From a virus, in the IMG/VR virus record IMGVR_UViG_3300025030_000224, positions 1-41,231 of that record: 41,231 nt of DNA. One strand, written 5' to 3'. How positions within the stretch are numbered: position 1 is the first letter of the stretch; each line of letters starts with the position of its first letter. Below are positions 21,142 to 30,700 of the stretch, piece after piece. A program made the translations under genes and the position numbers. The notes beneath the pieces are model-generated. The model did not search any database and was not told where the DNA came from. It saw nothing but the letters and a program-made list of their open reading frames with translations.

Positions 21142-23499
21142 ATGGGGAAACGATTTAAAAGGGAACGCCTCCAGGCAGCCGCCGTGCCGGCCGCAACCGA
21201 GAGCCGGATGAGCTTCGGGGATATCCGCGACAAGGTCACCGCCGCACTTTGTGACCGGGAAGGGAAGGAGATCTACTGCTACATCGTGGAAACCTACCCG
21301 GATTCCGTGGTGTACCAGGTCGGCGGCTCCGAAGACCTGTTCCAGTGCAGCTACAGCATGGAGGGTGACAAGGTCAGCCTCGGCGAGCCGAAAGCAGTCG
21401 AGCGCGAAGTGACCTACGTACCTCTTTCCGCGGCAGGCGGCCAGCTGATGGCTGCGGTCGGGGATGCCGGCTCGGATGATTTCGGCTACACCTGGCGCGT
21501 GCAGATCTGCAAGTACGGTCAGGCAGTGGGACGTGCCATAAACTGGCCGAGGGAGCCGCTGGTTGCGGCGATCCCGCTTTACGAGGGCGCCCGGGTTTTC
21601 TGTTTGATGGATACCCAGCATGTGCAGGCCGCCGACCGCCCTTGCGGCAAGTCCGTTCGCGAGATCGTCGGCTGGACCGAGAATGTGACCGACGGCGGCG
21701 ATGCCCTGATCGGCGATTTCCAGATCCTGAAGAGCGCCAAGTGGCTGCGGGACATGGTGGTCGATTCTTTCGAGCGCGGCAAAACCGATTTGATCGGGTT
21801 CTCCCACGATGTAACCGCAATCACCACAACCCGGCTGCTGGCCGGCAAGAAGGTCAAGGAACCGGTAACCATCAAGTCTGTCGAGATCGATGTGGTTTAC
21901 TCACCTACCAACGAAGGGAAGTTCATTCGCATGGCCGCCGCTACCACGGCAGGCAAGGAGGATTCAGAGATGTTTGAAAAACTGTTGGTCGCAATTAAAA
22001 CGAAGCGTCCCGATCTGCACCAGCAGATCACCACGGGGATGCAGGCCGGTACCATGAGCGAGGACCAGGCGCTTCAGATGGTGGCGGCAGCGACGGTAGC
22101 GGAAGCCGGCGGAGACGCCGCGAACGCTACGCTGGTGGCCTCTGTAGTATCGAACCTGACTGCCGCATTCCAGGTGCAGTCCGAGCCGGCCGAGTTGACC
22201 GAGATGAGGTTGCTGGCCTGCAGTATGAGGCTCGATAACGAGTTGTCCGGGAGCCTGCTGCCGCCCGCCGCACAGACCAACATCCGTGAGCAGTTCGCGG
22301 GTAAGGTTTTCGAGCCCGCCACTCTCCAGGCGGCGATCAAGAGCACCAAGGTGATGGTGGACCAGCTCACCGCGTCCGGCAGGGTCAGCGGCGCCGGCGA
22401 CGTCCGGGTCGGCTACGAGAGCGGCGAGAAGCTGCAGGCCGCGATGGACCAGATGTTTGGCGTCAAGGTCGCCGACGAACTGAAGTCGATCGGGAAGTTT
22501 TCCTCGCTGCGCGCAGCCTACGTCGAAATGACCGGCGACACGGACGTGACGGGAGTTATGACCCCGGAGAACGCCCGCCGGCTGCAGGCCGCCTATGACG
22601 GCGCCACCTTCGCCTATGCGCTCGGCAATACCCTGTACCGCCGCGTTGCCCAGGATTACCGCGAGATGAGCGACTACGGCGTCTCCCGGATCGTCGGCAA
22701 CAACATCCGCAACGCCAAGGATTTCCGCAAGCTGGAAACCATGATCATCGGCTACTACGGTGATCTGCCGACCATCGACACCGACACCGACGATTACCCG
22801 GATCTGGGCGAGGTCGGCGACGAGATGGTGGAATACGCCCTGATGGAAAAGGGCGGCGTCATCACCATCAAGCGCAAGACCATCATCAACGACGATCTGC
22901 GCCTGGTCGACAAGATCGTGAGCCGACTCGGCCGCGGCGCCCGCCGTGGTCTGGCCCGCTCGGTCTGGACCCCGTTCCTCACCAATGCCATTTACAAGGG
23001 GGACGGCAAGGCCATTTTCCACGTCGATCACGGCAACCTGGGCTCTGCCGCCTACTCCATCCCGGCGGCTCTCGCCGGCAAGGTCGCCATGGCGAAGCAG
23101 GTCGAACCGGGAAGCGGCGAGCGTCTCATGCTGCGTCCGGTCACCGTGGCGTATCCTTCCGAGTTGTTTGGCATCGTGAAGAACGTGAACAACTTCAATC
23201 CGCAGGCGGTTGCGGTGGAGAACGGCAATGCCATGCACGGCTTCTTCCAGGAAGCGGGGCTCTTCGAGAACCCGTTCCAGACCGACGCCAACGACTGGAT
23301 GATGTTCGCCGATCCCAACGAGATCGAGATCGTGGAGCTTGCTTACCTGAACGGTCAGCAGGAACCCCAAATGTTCATCGCCAACAACCCGACCGCCGGC
23401 CAGATGTTCGTTAACGGCGGGATTCAGTACAAGATCCAGCACGATTACAACTCGGATGTGATCGACTTCCGCGGCGCCTACAAGTCCCAGGTAGCCTAA
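21142..23499 (+). CDS. Prohead protease / major capsid fusion protein
   Basis: A 785-aa polyprotein. Residues ~24-95 are a small beta domain often found ahead of phage head proteases. Residues ~115-262 read as an S14-like prohead protease: MDTQHV with His-160, LIGFSHD with Ser-221 and SVEIDVVYSPTNEG with Asp-250 as likely active-site residues. Residues ~275-420 are helical and probably act as scaffold. From ~430 the HK97/MuT-like capsid domain follows (FSSLRAAYVEMTGDTDVTGV, KLETMIIGYYGDLPTIDTDT, FIANNPTAGQMFVNGGIQYK). In Mu these are separate genes (I, Z, T). Self-cleavage would release the capsid subunit during head maturation. Confidence 0.85.
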   Translation: MGKRFKRERLQAAAVPAATESRMSFGDIRDKVTAALCDREGKEIYCYIVETYPDSVVYQVGGSEDLFQCSYSMEGDKVSLGEPKAVEREVTYVPLSAAGGQLMAAVGDAGSDDFGYTWRVQICKYGQAVGRAINWPREPLVAAIPLYEGARVFCLMDTQHVQAADRPCGKSVREIVGWTENVTDGGDALIGDFQILKSAKWLRDMVVDSFERGKTDLIGFSHDVTAITTTRLLAGKKVKEPVTIKSVEIDVVYSPTNEGKFIRMAAATTAGKEDSEMFEKLLVAIKTKRPDLHQQITTGMQAGTMSEDQALQMVAAATVAEAGGDAANATLVASVVSNLTAAFQVQSEPAELTEMRLLACSMRLDNELSGSLLPPAAQTNIREQFAGKVFEPATLQAAIKSTKVMVDQLTASGRVSGAGDVRVGYESGEKLQAAMDQMFGVKVADELKSIGKFSSLRAAYVEMTGDTDVTGVMTPENARRLQAAYDGATFAYALGNTLYRRVAQDYREMSDYGVSRIVGNNIRNAKDFRKLETMIIGYYGDLPTIDTDTDDYPDLGEVGDEMVEYALMEKGGVITIKRKTIINDDLRLVDKIVSRLGRGARRGLARSVWTPFLTNAIYKGDGKAIFHVDHGNLGSAAYSIPAALAGKVAMAKQVEPGSGERLMLRPVTVAYPSELFGIVKNVNNFNPQAVAVENGNAMHGFFQEAGLFENPFQTDANDWMMFADPNEIEIVELAYLNGQQEPQMFIANNPTAGQMFVNGGIQYKIQHDYNSDVIDFRGAYKSQVA

Positions 23500-23521
23500 G
23501 CCTCCGCGATCCAGCAACGTA

Positions 23522-23545
23522 GGGGCGCAGCCCAGGCTGCGCCCC
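23522..23545 (+). other. Perfect hairpin after capsid gene
   Basis: An 11-bp perfect stem GGGGCGCAGCC / GGCTGCGCCCC with a two-base loop lies 22 bases after the capsid stop. No T-run follows, so it is more likely to stabilise the capsid mRNA or partially attenuate downstream transcription than to terminate it. Confidence 0.7.
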
Positions 23546-23574
23546 GACAACAACATCATGAAAAGGAGTGAAGC

Positions 23575-24021
23575 ATGAAGCAGTTGAAGTTGTTAAGCGC
23601 CGTACTGATCGCCTGCATCCTTTGCCTTGGCGCCTTCGCCGCCACGGCCGCCACCCTCAATCCCTCCCCGGCATCCACCGGCTACCAGATCATGGTGCTT
23701 CCCATTCAGGGTACCTACAGTTCGACGGCGATTACGGCGGCGAAATTCAAGGCGCCGTTTCCCTATCGGGTCATTGCCGCCTCGGCTACGGCCAGGGATG
23801 TGACGGGGACCAACCCCACTCTCACCGTCGACGTCAAGACGGGGAGCACGTCCGTCTTCTCGACTCCGGTCGCGGTGACCGCCGGCGCGATCGCGGACGC
23901 CGTGCTGACAACCACGCCGAAACTTACCGATGAAGGGACGGTGTCGGTAATCCTGGCTGCGGGAGGGACCCTGCCGAAATGGCGGGACATAACGCTGACG
24001 CTGGTCCTTAAGAGGCTTTGA
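23575..24021 (+). CDS. Signal-peptide protein, decoration-like beta domain
   Basis: A 148-aa protein with a clear Sec signal (MKQLKLLSAVLIACILCLGA, cleavage near AATAA) and a ~120-aa beta-rich domain: VLPIQGTYSSTAITAAKFKA, PYRVIAASATARDVTGTNPT, LTVDVKTGSTSVFSTPVAV. That domain resembles phage head-decoration or structural beta-sandwiches; a Sec signal on such a protein is unusual in a structural operon. A strong GGAG site precedes it. Hairpins flank it on both sides (23522-23545 and 24058-24084), as with inserted 'moron' genes. It could be a secreted decoy or a surface factor; its real role is unknown. Confidence 0.6.
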   Translation: MKQLKLLSAVLIACILCLGAFAATAATLNPSPASTGYQIMVLPIQGTYSSTAITAAKFKAPFPYRVIAASATARDVTGTNPTLTVDVKTGSTSVFSTPVAVTAGAIADAVLTTTPKLTDEGTVSVILAAGGTLPKWRDITLTLVLKRL

Positions 24022-24057
24022 CAGAATAGCAATCGCCGCAGGGCGGAAGTGATCGAG

Positions 24058-24084
24058 AAAAGGGGGCGGGACCCGCCCCCTTTT
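24058..24084 (+). terminator. Intrinsic terminator in head/tail junction
   Basis: AAAAGGGGGCGGG A CCCGCCCCCTTTT is an almost perfect inverted repeat ending in TTTT, lying 14 bases before the next start codon. It should reduce or end transcription after the signal-peptide gene, so tail genes need read-through or a promoter not recognised here. Confidence 0.75.
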
Positions 24085-24097
24085 GAGAAGGGGAGCT

Positions 24098-24751
24098 ATG
24101 AACCTGGTCGAGCTGGTCAAATCGAAAGTTAAAGACGACAGCGGCAAGCTGACGGATCCGGATGATTACCTGACCGCGATCACTTCCGCGCTGAACCGCT
24201 ACAGCAAGGTGCGCCCCTTTCCCGTGGTGGTCGATATCCCGGGAACCGGCGCCAACGACTGCGAGCTGCCGAGCGACTGGCTGGACGGATTCTCCTCGGT
24301 CACCTCGGTCGAGTACCCGGTGGATCTGGTGCCTGAGCAGATTTTGGACCGCAGGGATTGGAAAATCTACGGCACTCCCTCTGGAAAGAAGCTGCGGCTT
24401 CTCAACATGAAGCTGCCGGCGTCAGAGGTGCTGCGCCTGACCTACACGGTTTGCCACACAGAGGACAGTGTTTCCGCGGTGGATCTGGAAGCGGTCTCCG
24501 ACCTTGCCGCATCGGTCTGCTGCAGCATGCTATCCGCGGCCAGCGGACAGAACAGTACTCCGACCATCCAGGCAGACAGCGTAGACTACGGATCGAAAAC
24601 CGATCAATTCCGTCGCCTGGCCGACTTCCTGGAGAGCCGCTACAAGGGGCATCTGGGCATCAAGGATTCGGACACGGTCGGCGCGGCCATGGCTAGCGCT
24701 GCGCCTCAGGATAGCGGCCGCACCCGGCTCACCCACGGGAGACGGGGATGA
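24098..24751 (+). CDS. Head-tail connector protein, gp6-like
   Basis: A 217-aa protein from the ATG at 24098 (GGGGAG upstream). A helical, acidic fold with LTDPDDYLTAITSALNRYSK and VCHTEDSVSAVDLEAVSDLA (residues ~110-150), then QFRRLADFLESRYKGHLGI, resembles the adaptor (gp6-like) proteins that sit under the portal. Its place after the capsid gene and before neck and terminator proteins fits. Shares ATGA with the following gene. Confidence 0.6.
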   Translation: MNLVELVKSKVKDDSGKLTDPDDYLTAITSALNRYSKVRPFPVVVDIPGTGANDCELPSDWLDGFSSVTSVEYPVDLVPEQILDRRDWKIYGTPSGKKLRLLNMKLPASEVLRLTYTVCHTEDSVSAVDLEAVSDLAASVCCSMLSAASGQNSTPTIQADSVDYGSKTDQFRRLADFLESRYKGHLGIKDSDTVGAAMASAAPQDSGRTRLTHGRRG

Positions 24752-25254
24752 ATCTAGTAGCGCGGTTAACGGTCAAGGGGCCGCTCCTGGAGGGAAAGGC
24801 GCCGGAGATCATCCGCCGCAACCAGGAGCTCGCTATCACCGAGATAGTGATGTTCCTCCTGCCGAAGATCAAGGCCGCTACCCCTCAGGGGGTCTACGGC
24901 GCCCAGGGCGGTCTGCTCGGCTCGATCCAGGCGGACTTCCAGGGCAAGGGAACGCCGGTTTTCAAGGGAGTGATCGCTACGGCCCACAAGTACGGCGCCG
25001 TGATCGAAAAGGGAAGGGCCGCTGGCAAGGGGATGCCGCCCAAGGGAAGCCTGGTCCGCTGGCTGGAAGTGAAGTTCGGGCTCGATACCGTGGCGGCGCA
25101 ACGCATCGAGTTCGTGGTGAGAAGGAAGATCGGTCAAAAAGGTTTTGAAGGGAAGCATATGTTTTCCAAGGGGCTCAAGGAAAACTGGGGTGCGCTGAAG
25201 GGCATCTCGGGGCATTACGGATTTCAGATGGTACGGGAGCTAAACGGTGGATAA
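24748..25254 (+). CDS. Neck or head-completion protein, HK97 gp10-like
   Basis: A 168-aa basic protein (MNLVARLTVKGPLLEGKAPE, ..VTQ-free helical start; then TPQGVYGAQGGLLGSIQADF and KYGAVIEKGRAAGKGMPPKG). The GxxxxxYxxxxExG-type core and the run of basic residues are typical of HK97 gp10/neck proteins that join head and tail. It overlaps both neighbours (ATGA upstream, 8 bases downstream). Confidence 0.6.
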   Translation: MNLVARLTVKGPLLEGKAPEIIRRNQELAITEIVMFLLPKIKAATPQGVYGAQGGLLGSIQADFQGKGTPVFKGVIATAHKYGAVIEKGRAAGKGMPPKGSLVRWLEVKFGLDTVAAQRIEFVVRRKIGQKGFEGKHMFSKGLKENWGALKGISGHYGFQMVRELNGG

Positions 25255-25735
25255 CTACCTGGCGATCATGGCGGACATCAAGGCGAAGCTCCTGTCGGTA
25301 GAGAACGTCGGGGTGGTGCACGATTACGAGCGGCAAGCCTCGACCGAGTCGAAGTTCCTCGAACTTTTCACCATACCCGGCCCGGACCACAAGAAGAGCG
25401 TTCTCGGCTGGGAGCTGACCAGGGCTTCCGCCCGGGAGACCAAGCGCGGCAGTACCTTTTTCCGGCATCACCGTTTCGTGGCCAAGGGGTACATGGGGCT
25501 CCAGGATGCGATCGAGACGGACAAGCTGTTCCAGGTCCTGATCGAGAAGATCGCCGCCAAGTTCCGCACCGCGGAGCCTGCCGGCGGAGATGCGGACCAC
25601 TGGTATTACATGGATGGTCTCAACCCTAACAACTCCTGCGTGCAGGCGGACCAGATCGATCAGCGCATGTTCGGCGGGGTCCTCTGCCACCACGCAGATG
25701 TCTATATCACCATCACGGAACAGATCATCGCCTAA
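25247..25735 (+). CDS. Tail terminator / tail completion protein
   Basis: A 162-aa protein starting with GTG at 25247 in overlap with the previous gene. An alpha/beta pattern with DNYLAIMADIKAKLLSVENV, a central strand region (RHHRFVAKGYMGLQDAIETD) and FGGVLCHHADVYITITEQI near the end fits tail terminators of non-contractile tails, which cap the tail tube. Position between the neck and tube genes supports it; sequence alone is weak. Confidence 0.55.
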   Translation: MDNYLAIMADIKAKLLSVENVGVVHDYERQASTESKFLELFTIPGPDHKKSVLGWELTRASARETKRGSTFFRHHRFVAKGYMGLQDAIETDKLFQVLIEKIAAKFRTAEPAGGDADHWYYMDGLNPNNSCVQADQIDQRMFGGVLCHHADVYITITEQIIA

Positions 25736-25744
25736 GGAGGGCAC

Positions 25745-25900
25745 ATGGAACGTGTACCTGGATCATTTATCGAAGAGGGCGAAGAGCTCGCCCCCAACCT
25801 GGGAGACGAGGCCATGGCGGCCCGGCAGGCAGCTGAGAAAACACCGGTACCCGATGCCGGCACAAAGAGCAAGTCAAGGGAGGTGAAGCGCGATGCTTAA
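25745..25900 (+). CDS. Small acidic protein in tail operon
   Basis: A 51-aa protein (MERVPGSFIEEGEELAPNLG...) that starts at an ATG behind AAGGAGG and overlaps the start of the tube gene by eight bases. It is charged and lacks obvious structure. The overlap and good ribosome-binding site make it likely real and coupled to the tube protein; its role is unknown. Confidence 0.5.
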   Translation: MERVPGSFIEEGEELAPNLGDEAMAARQAAEKTPVPDAGTKSKSREVKRDA

Positions 25901-26837
25901 GAGCAAGGCGGTAATACTGGCGAAGGTCGAGACGGTTTATGGGACGGACGCTGTCCCGGTGGCGGCTACCGACGCGCTCCTGTGCGAGAACCCTGAGGTC
26001 GAGCCGATCAGCAAGAAGCTCGAGCGGGGTAACGTGAAGCCGGCCTACGGCTCCAAGTCGTTCCTGGTCGTGGGCGAGGGTATCAAGATCGGCTTCCTGA
26101 CTGAGCTGAAGGGGAAGGGCGTTGCCCCTGCCGTCGCACCGCCCGAGATCGGCGTCCTGTTCCGCGGCTGCAACTTCACCGAGACCCTCGTCTCGACTGC
26201 CGGGTCGGAATGCGTCAAGTACAACCCGCATTCCAGCGAAGCGGGCGAATCGCTCACCATTTACTTCTACCGCCACAACCTGCTGCACAAGGCGGTCGGT
26301 TGCCGGGGCACCGGTCCGGAGCTGGAAGCGAAGGTCAACGAGTACGGCAAGGTCAAGTGGGAGTTCCAGGGGCTCTACGCCGGGCCTGTGGATCAGAACA
26401 TCCCGGCGTCTCCCGTCTTTAACACCACGAAGCCGCCGCTGTTCCGCAACGCCGCCTTCACCCTGGACAGCTATGCGGCGGTGATCGAGACCATCAAGAT
26501 CTCGGTGAAAAACGACATCGGCAGGCGATCCGATGCCAACGCGGCAACCGGGATCCTCTCCTACTTCATCAAGGAGCGCAAGGTGTCGGGAGAGATCGAC
26601 CCGGAGATGGTGTCCAAGGCGACCAAGGATTTCTGGGGCATGTGGGAGAGTTCGGCCCAGTTCGCCTACGGGGCCACCTTCGGCGCCGAAGCCGGCAACC
26701 GCTGCGTGGTCAGCGCCCCCGGGGTTCAGCTGGACCAGATGAAGTACGCCGACCGCGAGAACATCCTGACCCTGGGGATGCCGCTGGAATTCGTGCCGGT
26801 GAACGGCAACGACGAGATCGAGTTCAAGTTCAGCTAA
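25893..26837 (+). CDS. Major tail tube protein
   Basis: A 314-aa protein with the beta-rich repeats of siphophage tube proteins: KVETVYGTDAVPVAATDALL at the start, then PKPAYGSK-type strands (NVKPAYGSKSFLVVGEGIKI), a FRGCNFTETLVSTA loop and AAFTLDSYAAVIETIKISVK. A hexamer of this protein stacks to form the tail tube. No sheath gene accompanies it, which points to a long, non-contractile tail. Start overlaps the previous small gene. Confidence 0.8.
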   Translation: MLKSKAVILAKVETVYGTDAVPVAATDALLCENPEVEPISKKLERGNVKPAYGSKSFLVVGEGIKIGFLTELKGKGVAPAVAPPEIGVLFRGCNFTETLVSTAGSECVKYNPHSSEAGESLTIYFYRHNLLHKAVGCRGTGPELEAKVNEYGKVKWEFQGLYAGPVDQNIPASPVFNTTKPPLFRNAAFTLDSYAAVIETIKISVKNDIGRRSDANAATGILSYFIKERKVSGEIDPEMVSKATKDFWGMWESSAQFAYGATFGAEAGNRCVVSAPGVQLDQMKYADRENILTLGMPLEFVPVNGNDEIEFKFS

Positions 26838-26848
26838 GAGATCAAGAG

Positions 26849-26871
26849 TTGCCCCTTCTCTGAGGGGGCAA
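26849..26871 (+). other. Hairpin after tail tube gene
   Basis: TTGCCCC (26849-26855) pairs with GGGGCAA (26865-26871). No T-run follows. A short mRNA hairpin after a highly expressed structural gene, probably protecting the tube transcript or lowering read-through. Confidence 0.5.
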
Positions 26872-26906
26872 AGACCACAACAAACGACGGATGACAAGGA
26901 GATGCA

Positions 26907-27488
26907 ATGCGCGAACTGAAGAGCAGCGACAGAAACGTACTGACACTGAACGATGCCATGGGCGGCGGCAAAGTCGTTTTCTACTACCGCACGCCGACCA
27001 CGGTGGAGCGGATCAACTTCACGAAGAGCCAGACCAAGCGTCAGGGGAACAAGATCATCTCCAGGATCGCCGAGGCGAGGCTCAACTCCGGCTTTGCCAT
27101 CCTGACCGGCATCCGGACCGGCGATTTCGCCTTCGACGGCGCGGTTATCTCCTCGACCCCCGGTGAGGAGGGGTACCGCGCGGACTGGAAGGAACTGGTC
27201 TACCACAGCGCTTCCGACCTGCTGATGATTCTCGGCCAGCAGATCTTCGAGGGGGAACAGATCCTGCCGAACAGCATCGAGTTCGAGGACGATAGCCCCG
27301 AAGAGCCGGTCATCGCCCTAGCGGGCTCCGGGCCCGCGATCACCGGCCCCGCCGGGATTGCCGATGCTGATGAGCTCCTGGACAAGCTCGAGCTTCCCAT
27401 ACCGCTCGCCCCGGGGGAGGAAACCGCGCTCCTGGAGGAGAAGGGTGAAGCGGTCCCTTTAGCTTCCTCGCAGACCTCCGGCAGCTAA
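26907..27488 (+). CDS. Tail assembly chaperone G
   Basis: A 193-aa protein in the usual place between tail tube and tape measure. The N-terminal ~130 residues (MRELKSSDRNVLTLNDAMGG, YYRTPTTVERINFTKSQTKR, TGIRTGDFAFDGAVISSTPG) are compact; the rest is Pro/Glu-rich and probably flexible. In lambda-like phages this protein and its frameshifted GT form bind the tape measure and recruit tube subunits. A perfect slippery heptamer lies at 27455-27461, near its 3' end. Confidence 0.75.
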   Translation: MRELKSSDRNVLTLNDAMGGGKVVFYYRTPTTVERINFTKSQTKRQGNKIISRIAEARLNSGFAILTGIRTGDFAFDGAVISSTPGEEGYRADWKELVYHSASDLLMILGQQIFEGEQILPNSIEFEDDSPEEPVIALAGSGPAITGPAGIADADELLDKLELPIPLAPGEETALLEEKGEAVPLASSQTSGS

Positions 27489-27733
27489 GGAACGCCTGCA
27501 CTCCGGAGAAGAAAGCGGCTTGCGCTGAAAACTGCGGACCGGCCCTGCCGGCGGTCTGCAGTGCCTGCGAAGCCCGCGAGGTAAGCACTTCCACCTGGTT
27601 CAACCACATCATGTTTCTGCACTCCCTGCAGCAGGGGGGCTACCCATTCAGTCGCAACGAGCTGACCCTGGAAGAGTGGCAAGGGATAGGCCAGCTGAAA
27701 AGCGAACTGGAAGTCGTCAAACACGATAAGTGA
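26907..27733 (+). CDS. Tail assembly chaperone GT by -1 frameshift
   Basis: Slipping back one base at CCCTTTA (27455-27461) joins residues 1-185 of the G protein to 90 residues in the -1 frame (27461-27733), giving a 275-aa fusion. The downstream frame is open from 27449 to 27733 and its tail (FNHIMFLHSLQQGGYPFSRN, LTLEEWQGIGQLKSELEVV) looks like the T domain of lambda GT, which binds the tape measure. No good independent start is seen in that frame. Cysteines are frequent in the junction segment (four CxxC-like pairs, e.g. CSAC), which is unusual. Confidence 0.75.
27455..27461 (+). promoter_or_regulatory. Slippery heptamer for -1 ribosomal frameshift
   Basis: CCCTTTA in the frame C-CCT-TTA is an exact X-XXY-YYZ slip site. 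It falls inside the only stretch where the G frame and the downstream T frame overlap (27449-27488). A possible stimulatory stem begins 14 bases on (CTCCGGCAG at 27476-27484 with CTG..CCGGAG at 27496-27508). Confidence 0.8.
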
Positions 27734-27739
27734 GAGCAC

Positions 27740-30700
27740 GTGGCCAACGAGAATACCGTATCAATTGAATACAGCGCCGACGGCAGCGCGGCGATCGCCA
27801 CGGCACAGAGCATCGTGACGGAGCAGGGCGCGGCAATGGACCGGGTGGCCAAGGTCACCCGTGACGCCACTGCCGGCATGGCCAGCACCTGGCGCCAGTT
27901 CGTGGCGGAGCGCATGGGCGAGTACATGCGCCTCGAGGGTAGCCATGGCGCGGCCATGAAGCGGATGAGCGAGGAGTGGCAGGCGTACAAGGCATCGGGC
28001 GCCAGGGCGGTGGCTCAGGTTGAGACTGCCACTATCGGTTATCTGGACCGGGTGACCAACCAGGCGCGGACCACCTCGGCAACTATGGCAACGGTCAACA
28101 AAGCCCATCACGACGCCGTTCAAAAGCTGATTGACCAGAGCAGCAAGTACGAGCTGGCAGGGGTCAAGGCTTCGCAGTCGGTGGCTAAGGCTATGGACAG
28201 CCAAACGGCTACCGTCGACCGCCTGACGGCAAAAATCAGGAGCCTGGTAGCGGAAGCGGCCGGGATTTTCGGCGCCTTCAAGCTTTTGGAGAGCGGCAAA
28301 GATGCCACCATGTTCGCCGCGAATGTGGAAATGGCCGAGCGCGCCCTGGGAGTGGTCGGCAACGCCACCGGCCGGACCGTCGCGCAAATGGCCAGATACC
28401 GGGACGGCCTGAAAGACGTCAATATCACCTCGATGGCAGCTACTTCCACCATCGCCATGATGGCACGCGCCGAACTGGATCTCGAACAGGCCGTGCCACT
28501 GGCCAGGCTGTCACAAGGTGCGGCCCGCATGGCCTCGCTTACCGGCGAAACCATCTCATCCTCGGAAGCTCTGAACCGCTTGATCAGGGGGATCATCACC
28601 CTGCAGCCGGAGATCCTGAACACCCTCGGCATCACGGTCACCCTGGAATCGGCGATGCGCGATTACAAGCAGACCACCGGCAAGTCGGCCGAATCCCTGT
28701 CGCAGCAGCAGAAAGTGCAGCTGTTGTTCAATGCAGCGCTGGTCAACGGTCGGCCTCTGCTGGACCTGTACGTAAAGAGTATGGACCTGGCTGCGGCCAA
28801 AATCTCATCCTCTGCACGTCCGGTGGAAGAGTTGAAACTCGCCTTCGGTCAGCTTTTCCTTCCGGAGCTGACGGCGGGAGCCACGGCCTTCTACGGCACC
28901 GTTTCTGGCGGGATGCGGCTGGTGAGAGAACATACCGCAGAGCTTGAGGCGGCCAAGATGATGATCAAGGTCTTTTCCGAAGGGCTTCTCTACGGCGCGG
29001 CGATCCTGGGCGTGTACTCTGCCGCCATTGTCGTGGCGACTGCGATGACCGGGGGACTTGCCGCGGGCGCGGGGATCTTCTCCGGAGTACTCGCCACGAT
29101 GACTATGCAGCTGAGCCTGACCGGTGCTGCAGCCGTGGTAACCTCGGCCAAGGTAGGGCTTATGGGCGAGTCCGTGATGGCGTCCAGCACGGTAGCGACG
29201 GCCGGGCTCATGTCGGTGAAGGTCGCCATGGGAGTGCTCTCGGCCTTCGTGATCGGCTGGGAATTCGGGAAGATGCTGAACGCGCAGTTCCAGTCGGTGC
29301 GGGATTTCGGCACTGAGGTGGTCTGGGGGCTGGCGGTCGCGTGGCACAGCCTGGTGGTCATCTGGCAAGCGGGGGCGGCGGTCCTGGGGAACCTGTTTGA
29401 CCCGGCCGCAATGGGCCAGGCGCTCGAGCAGATCGAGGTGCAGAGGATTGCCTGGCAAAAGACCTGGGACGAAACGAGAGCGGAGCAGCTCAGGGAAAAT
29501 GCGGTCGGGCCGGTTGCCGCCGCTGCCGCCGCGCCAAGGGGCGACGACAAGGCCGCTATCCAGGCGGCGCTACAGGCCAAGAAGGAGCGGCTGCGCCAGG
29601 AACAGGAGATGCAGGACCGGGCGGCGGCTACCGCGGCGGAAAAGGAGCGCAAGCGGCAGGCGGATATCACGGCGACCCTGGTGGGTATCCGCGAGCGCGA
29701 CCTGATGATCGGGAAGGAGAAAAACGACCGGGAACTGATCCAGCTGGATATGAAACACCAGAAGGAGATCAACAGCCTGCTGTCGCATAAGGCTACCCGG
29801 GCGCAGCTCGACGAGGCGTACCGGCTGCAGAAGAAGGAACGCAACGATCTCTTCGACGACATGGTGGTCGAGAAGGCCTATGCCATTGCCGCGGCCGAAG
29901 CACAGATCGCACAGAAGAACTTCCAGGAGCAGGCCGCGTGGCTCGACAAGCTGGATGCCTACAAGCTGAAGACGGGCCAGATCTCGGAGGAACAGGCGCT
30001 GGGGAACCGCTACGAGCGGCAGCGCCAGATCCTCACCCTGCAGCAGCAGGGCCTGGATATCGACCGCGCCCACGAAAAGGACCAGGTGAAGCGCAACGCG
30101 CTGCAGGCCGAGTCCCTCCGGCTCCAGCTGCAGATAAACGGTTCCAAGGTCGAGGAGGCCAACGAGACGGCACTGTTGCTGGCCAAGGAGGAGGATCTCG
30201 CCTTCGCCCACGCTATGCAGATGGAGGCGATCCGCCGCACCGGGGAAGAGGCGACGCTGCACTTCCTGGGACAGGAGCAGGGCGCCCTGGCCGCTCATTA
30301 CGCCTGGAAGCAGGAGGAGCTGGACCGGCAATACGCCTATGACCTGGGCAGCCTGACTCTGTCGACTACGCAGAAACTTGCCAAAGAGCGGGAATACCTG
30401 CAGAGGTCCCTGCAGCTCTCGATAGACAAGAGCCAGAAGCAAAGAGAGCTTGACCGCGCCGAGTATTATGCCAAGGCGTCTTATGCCCAGACGGCCTTCG
30501 CCAACATGGCCAGTGCTGCAGACATCTTTTATGCCCTGTCCGGGCAAAAAAGCCGCGCCGCCTTCCGTGCCTACCAGATCATGAAGTCGGGCGAGACGGT
30601 GATCAGCACGGCATCGGCTGCCATGAAGGCGTTTGACGACGGTGCCAAAACAAGCTACTGGCTGGGTCTTGCTTACGCCGCGGCGACCGTGCTGTACGGT

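Noticed and set aside
21142-23499. Diversity-generating retroelement or reverse transcriptase
   Set aside because: No reverse transcriptase motif (YxDD) and no template/variable repeat pair was seen anywhere in the window.
24083-24097. TTG start giving five extra residues for the connector protein
   Set aside because: The TTG lies inside the terminator T-run; the ATG at 24098 has GGGGAG at correct spacing.
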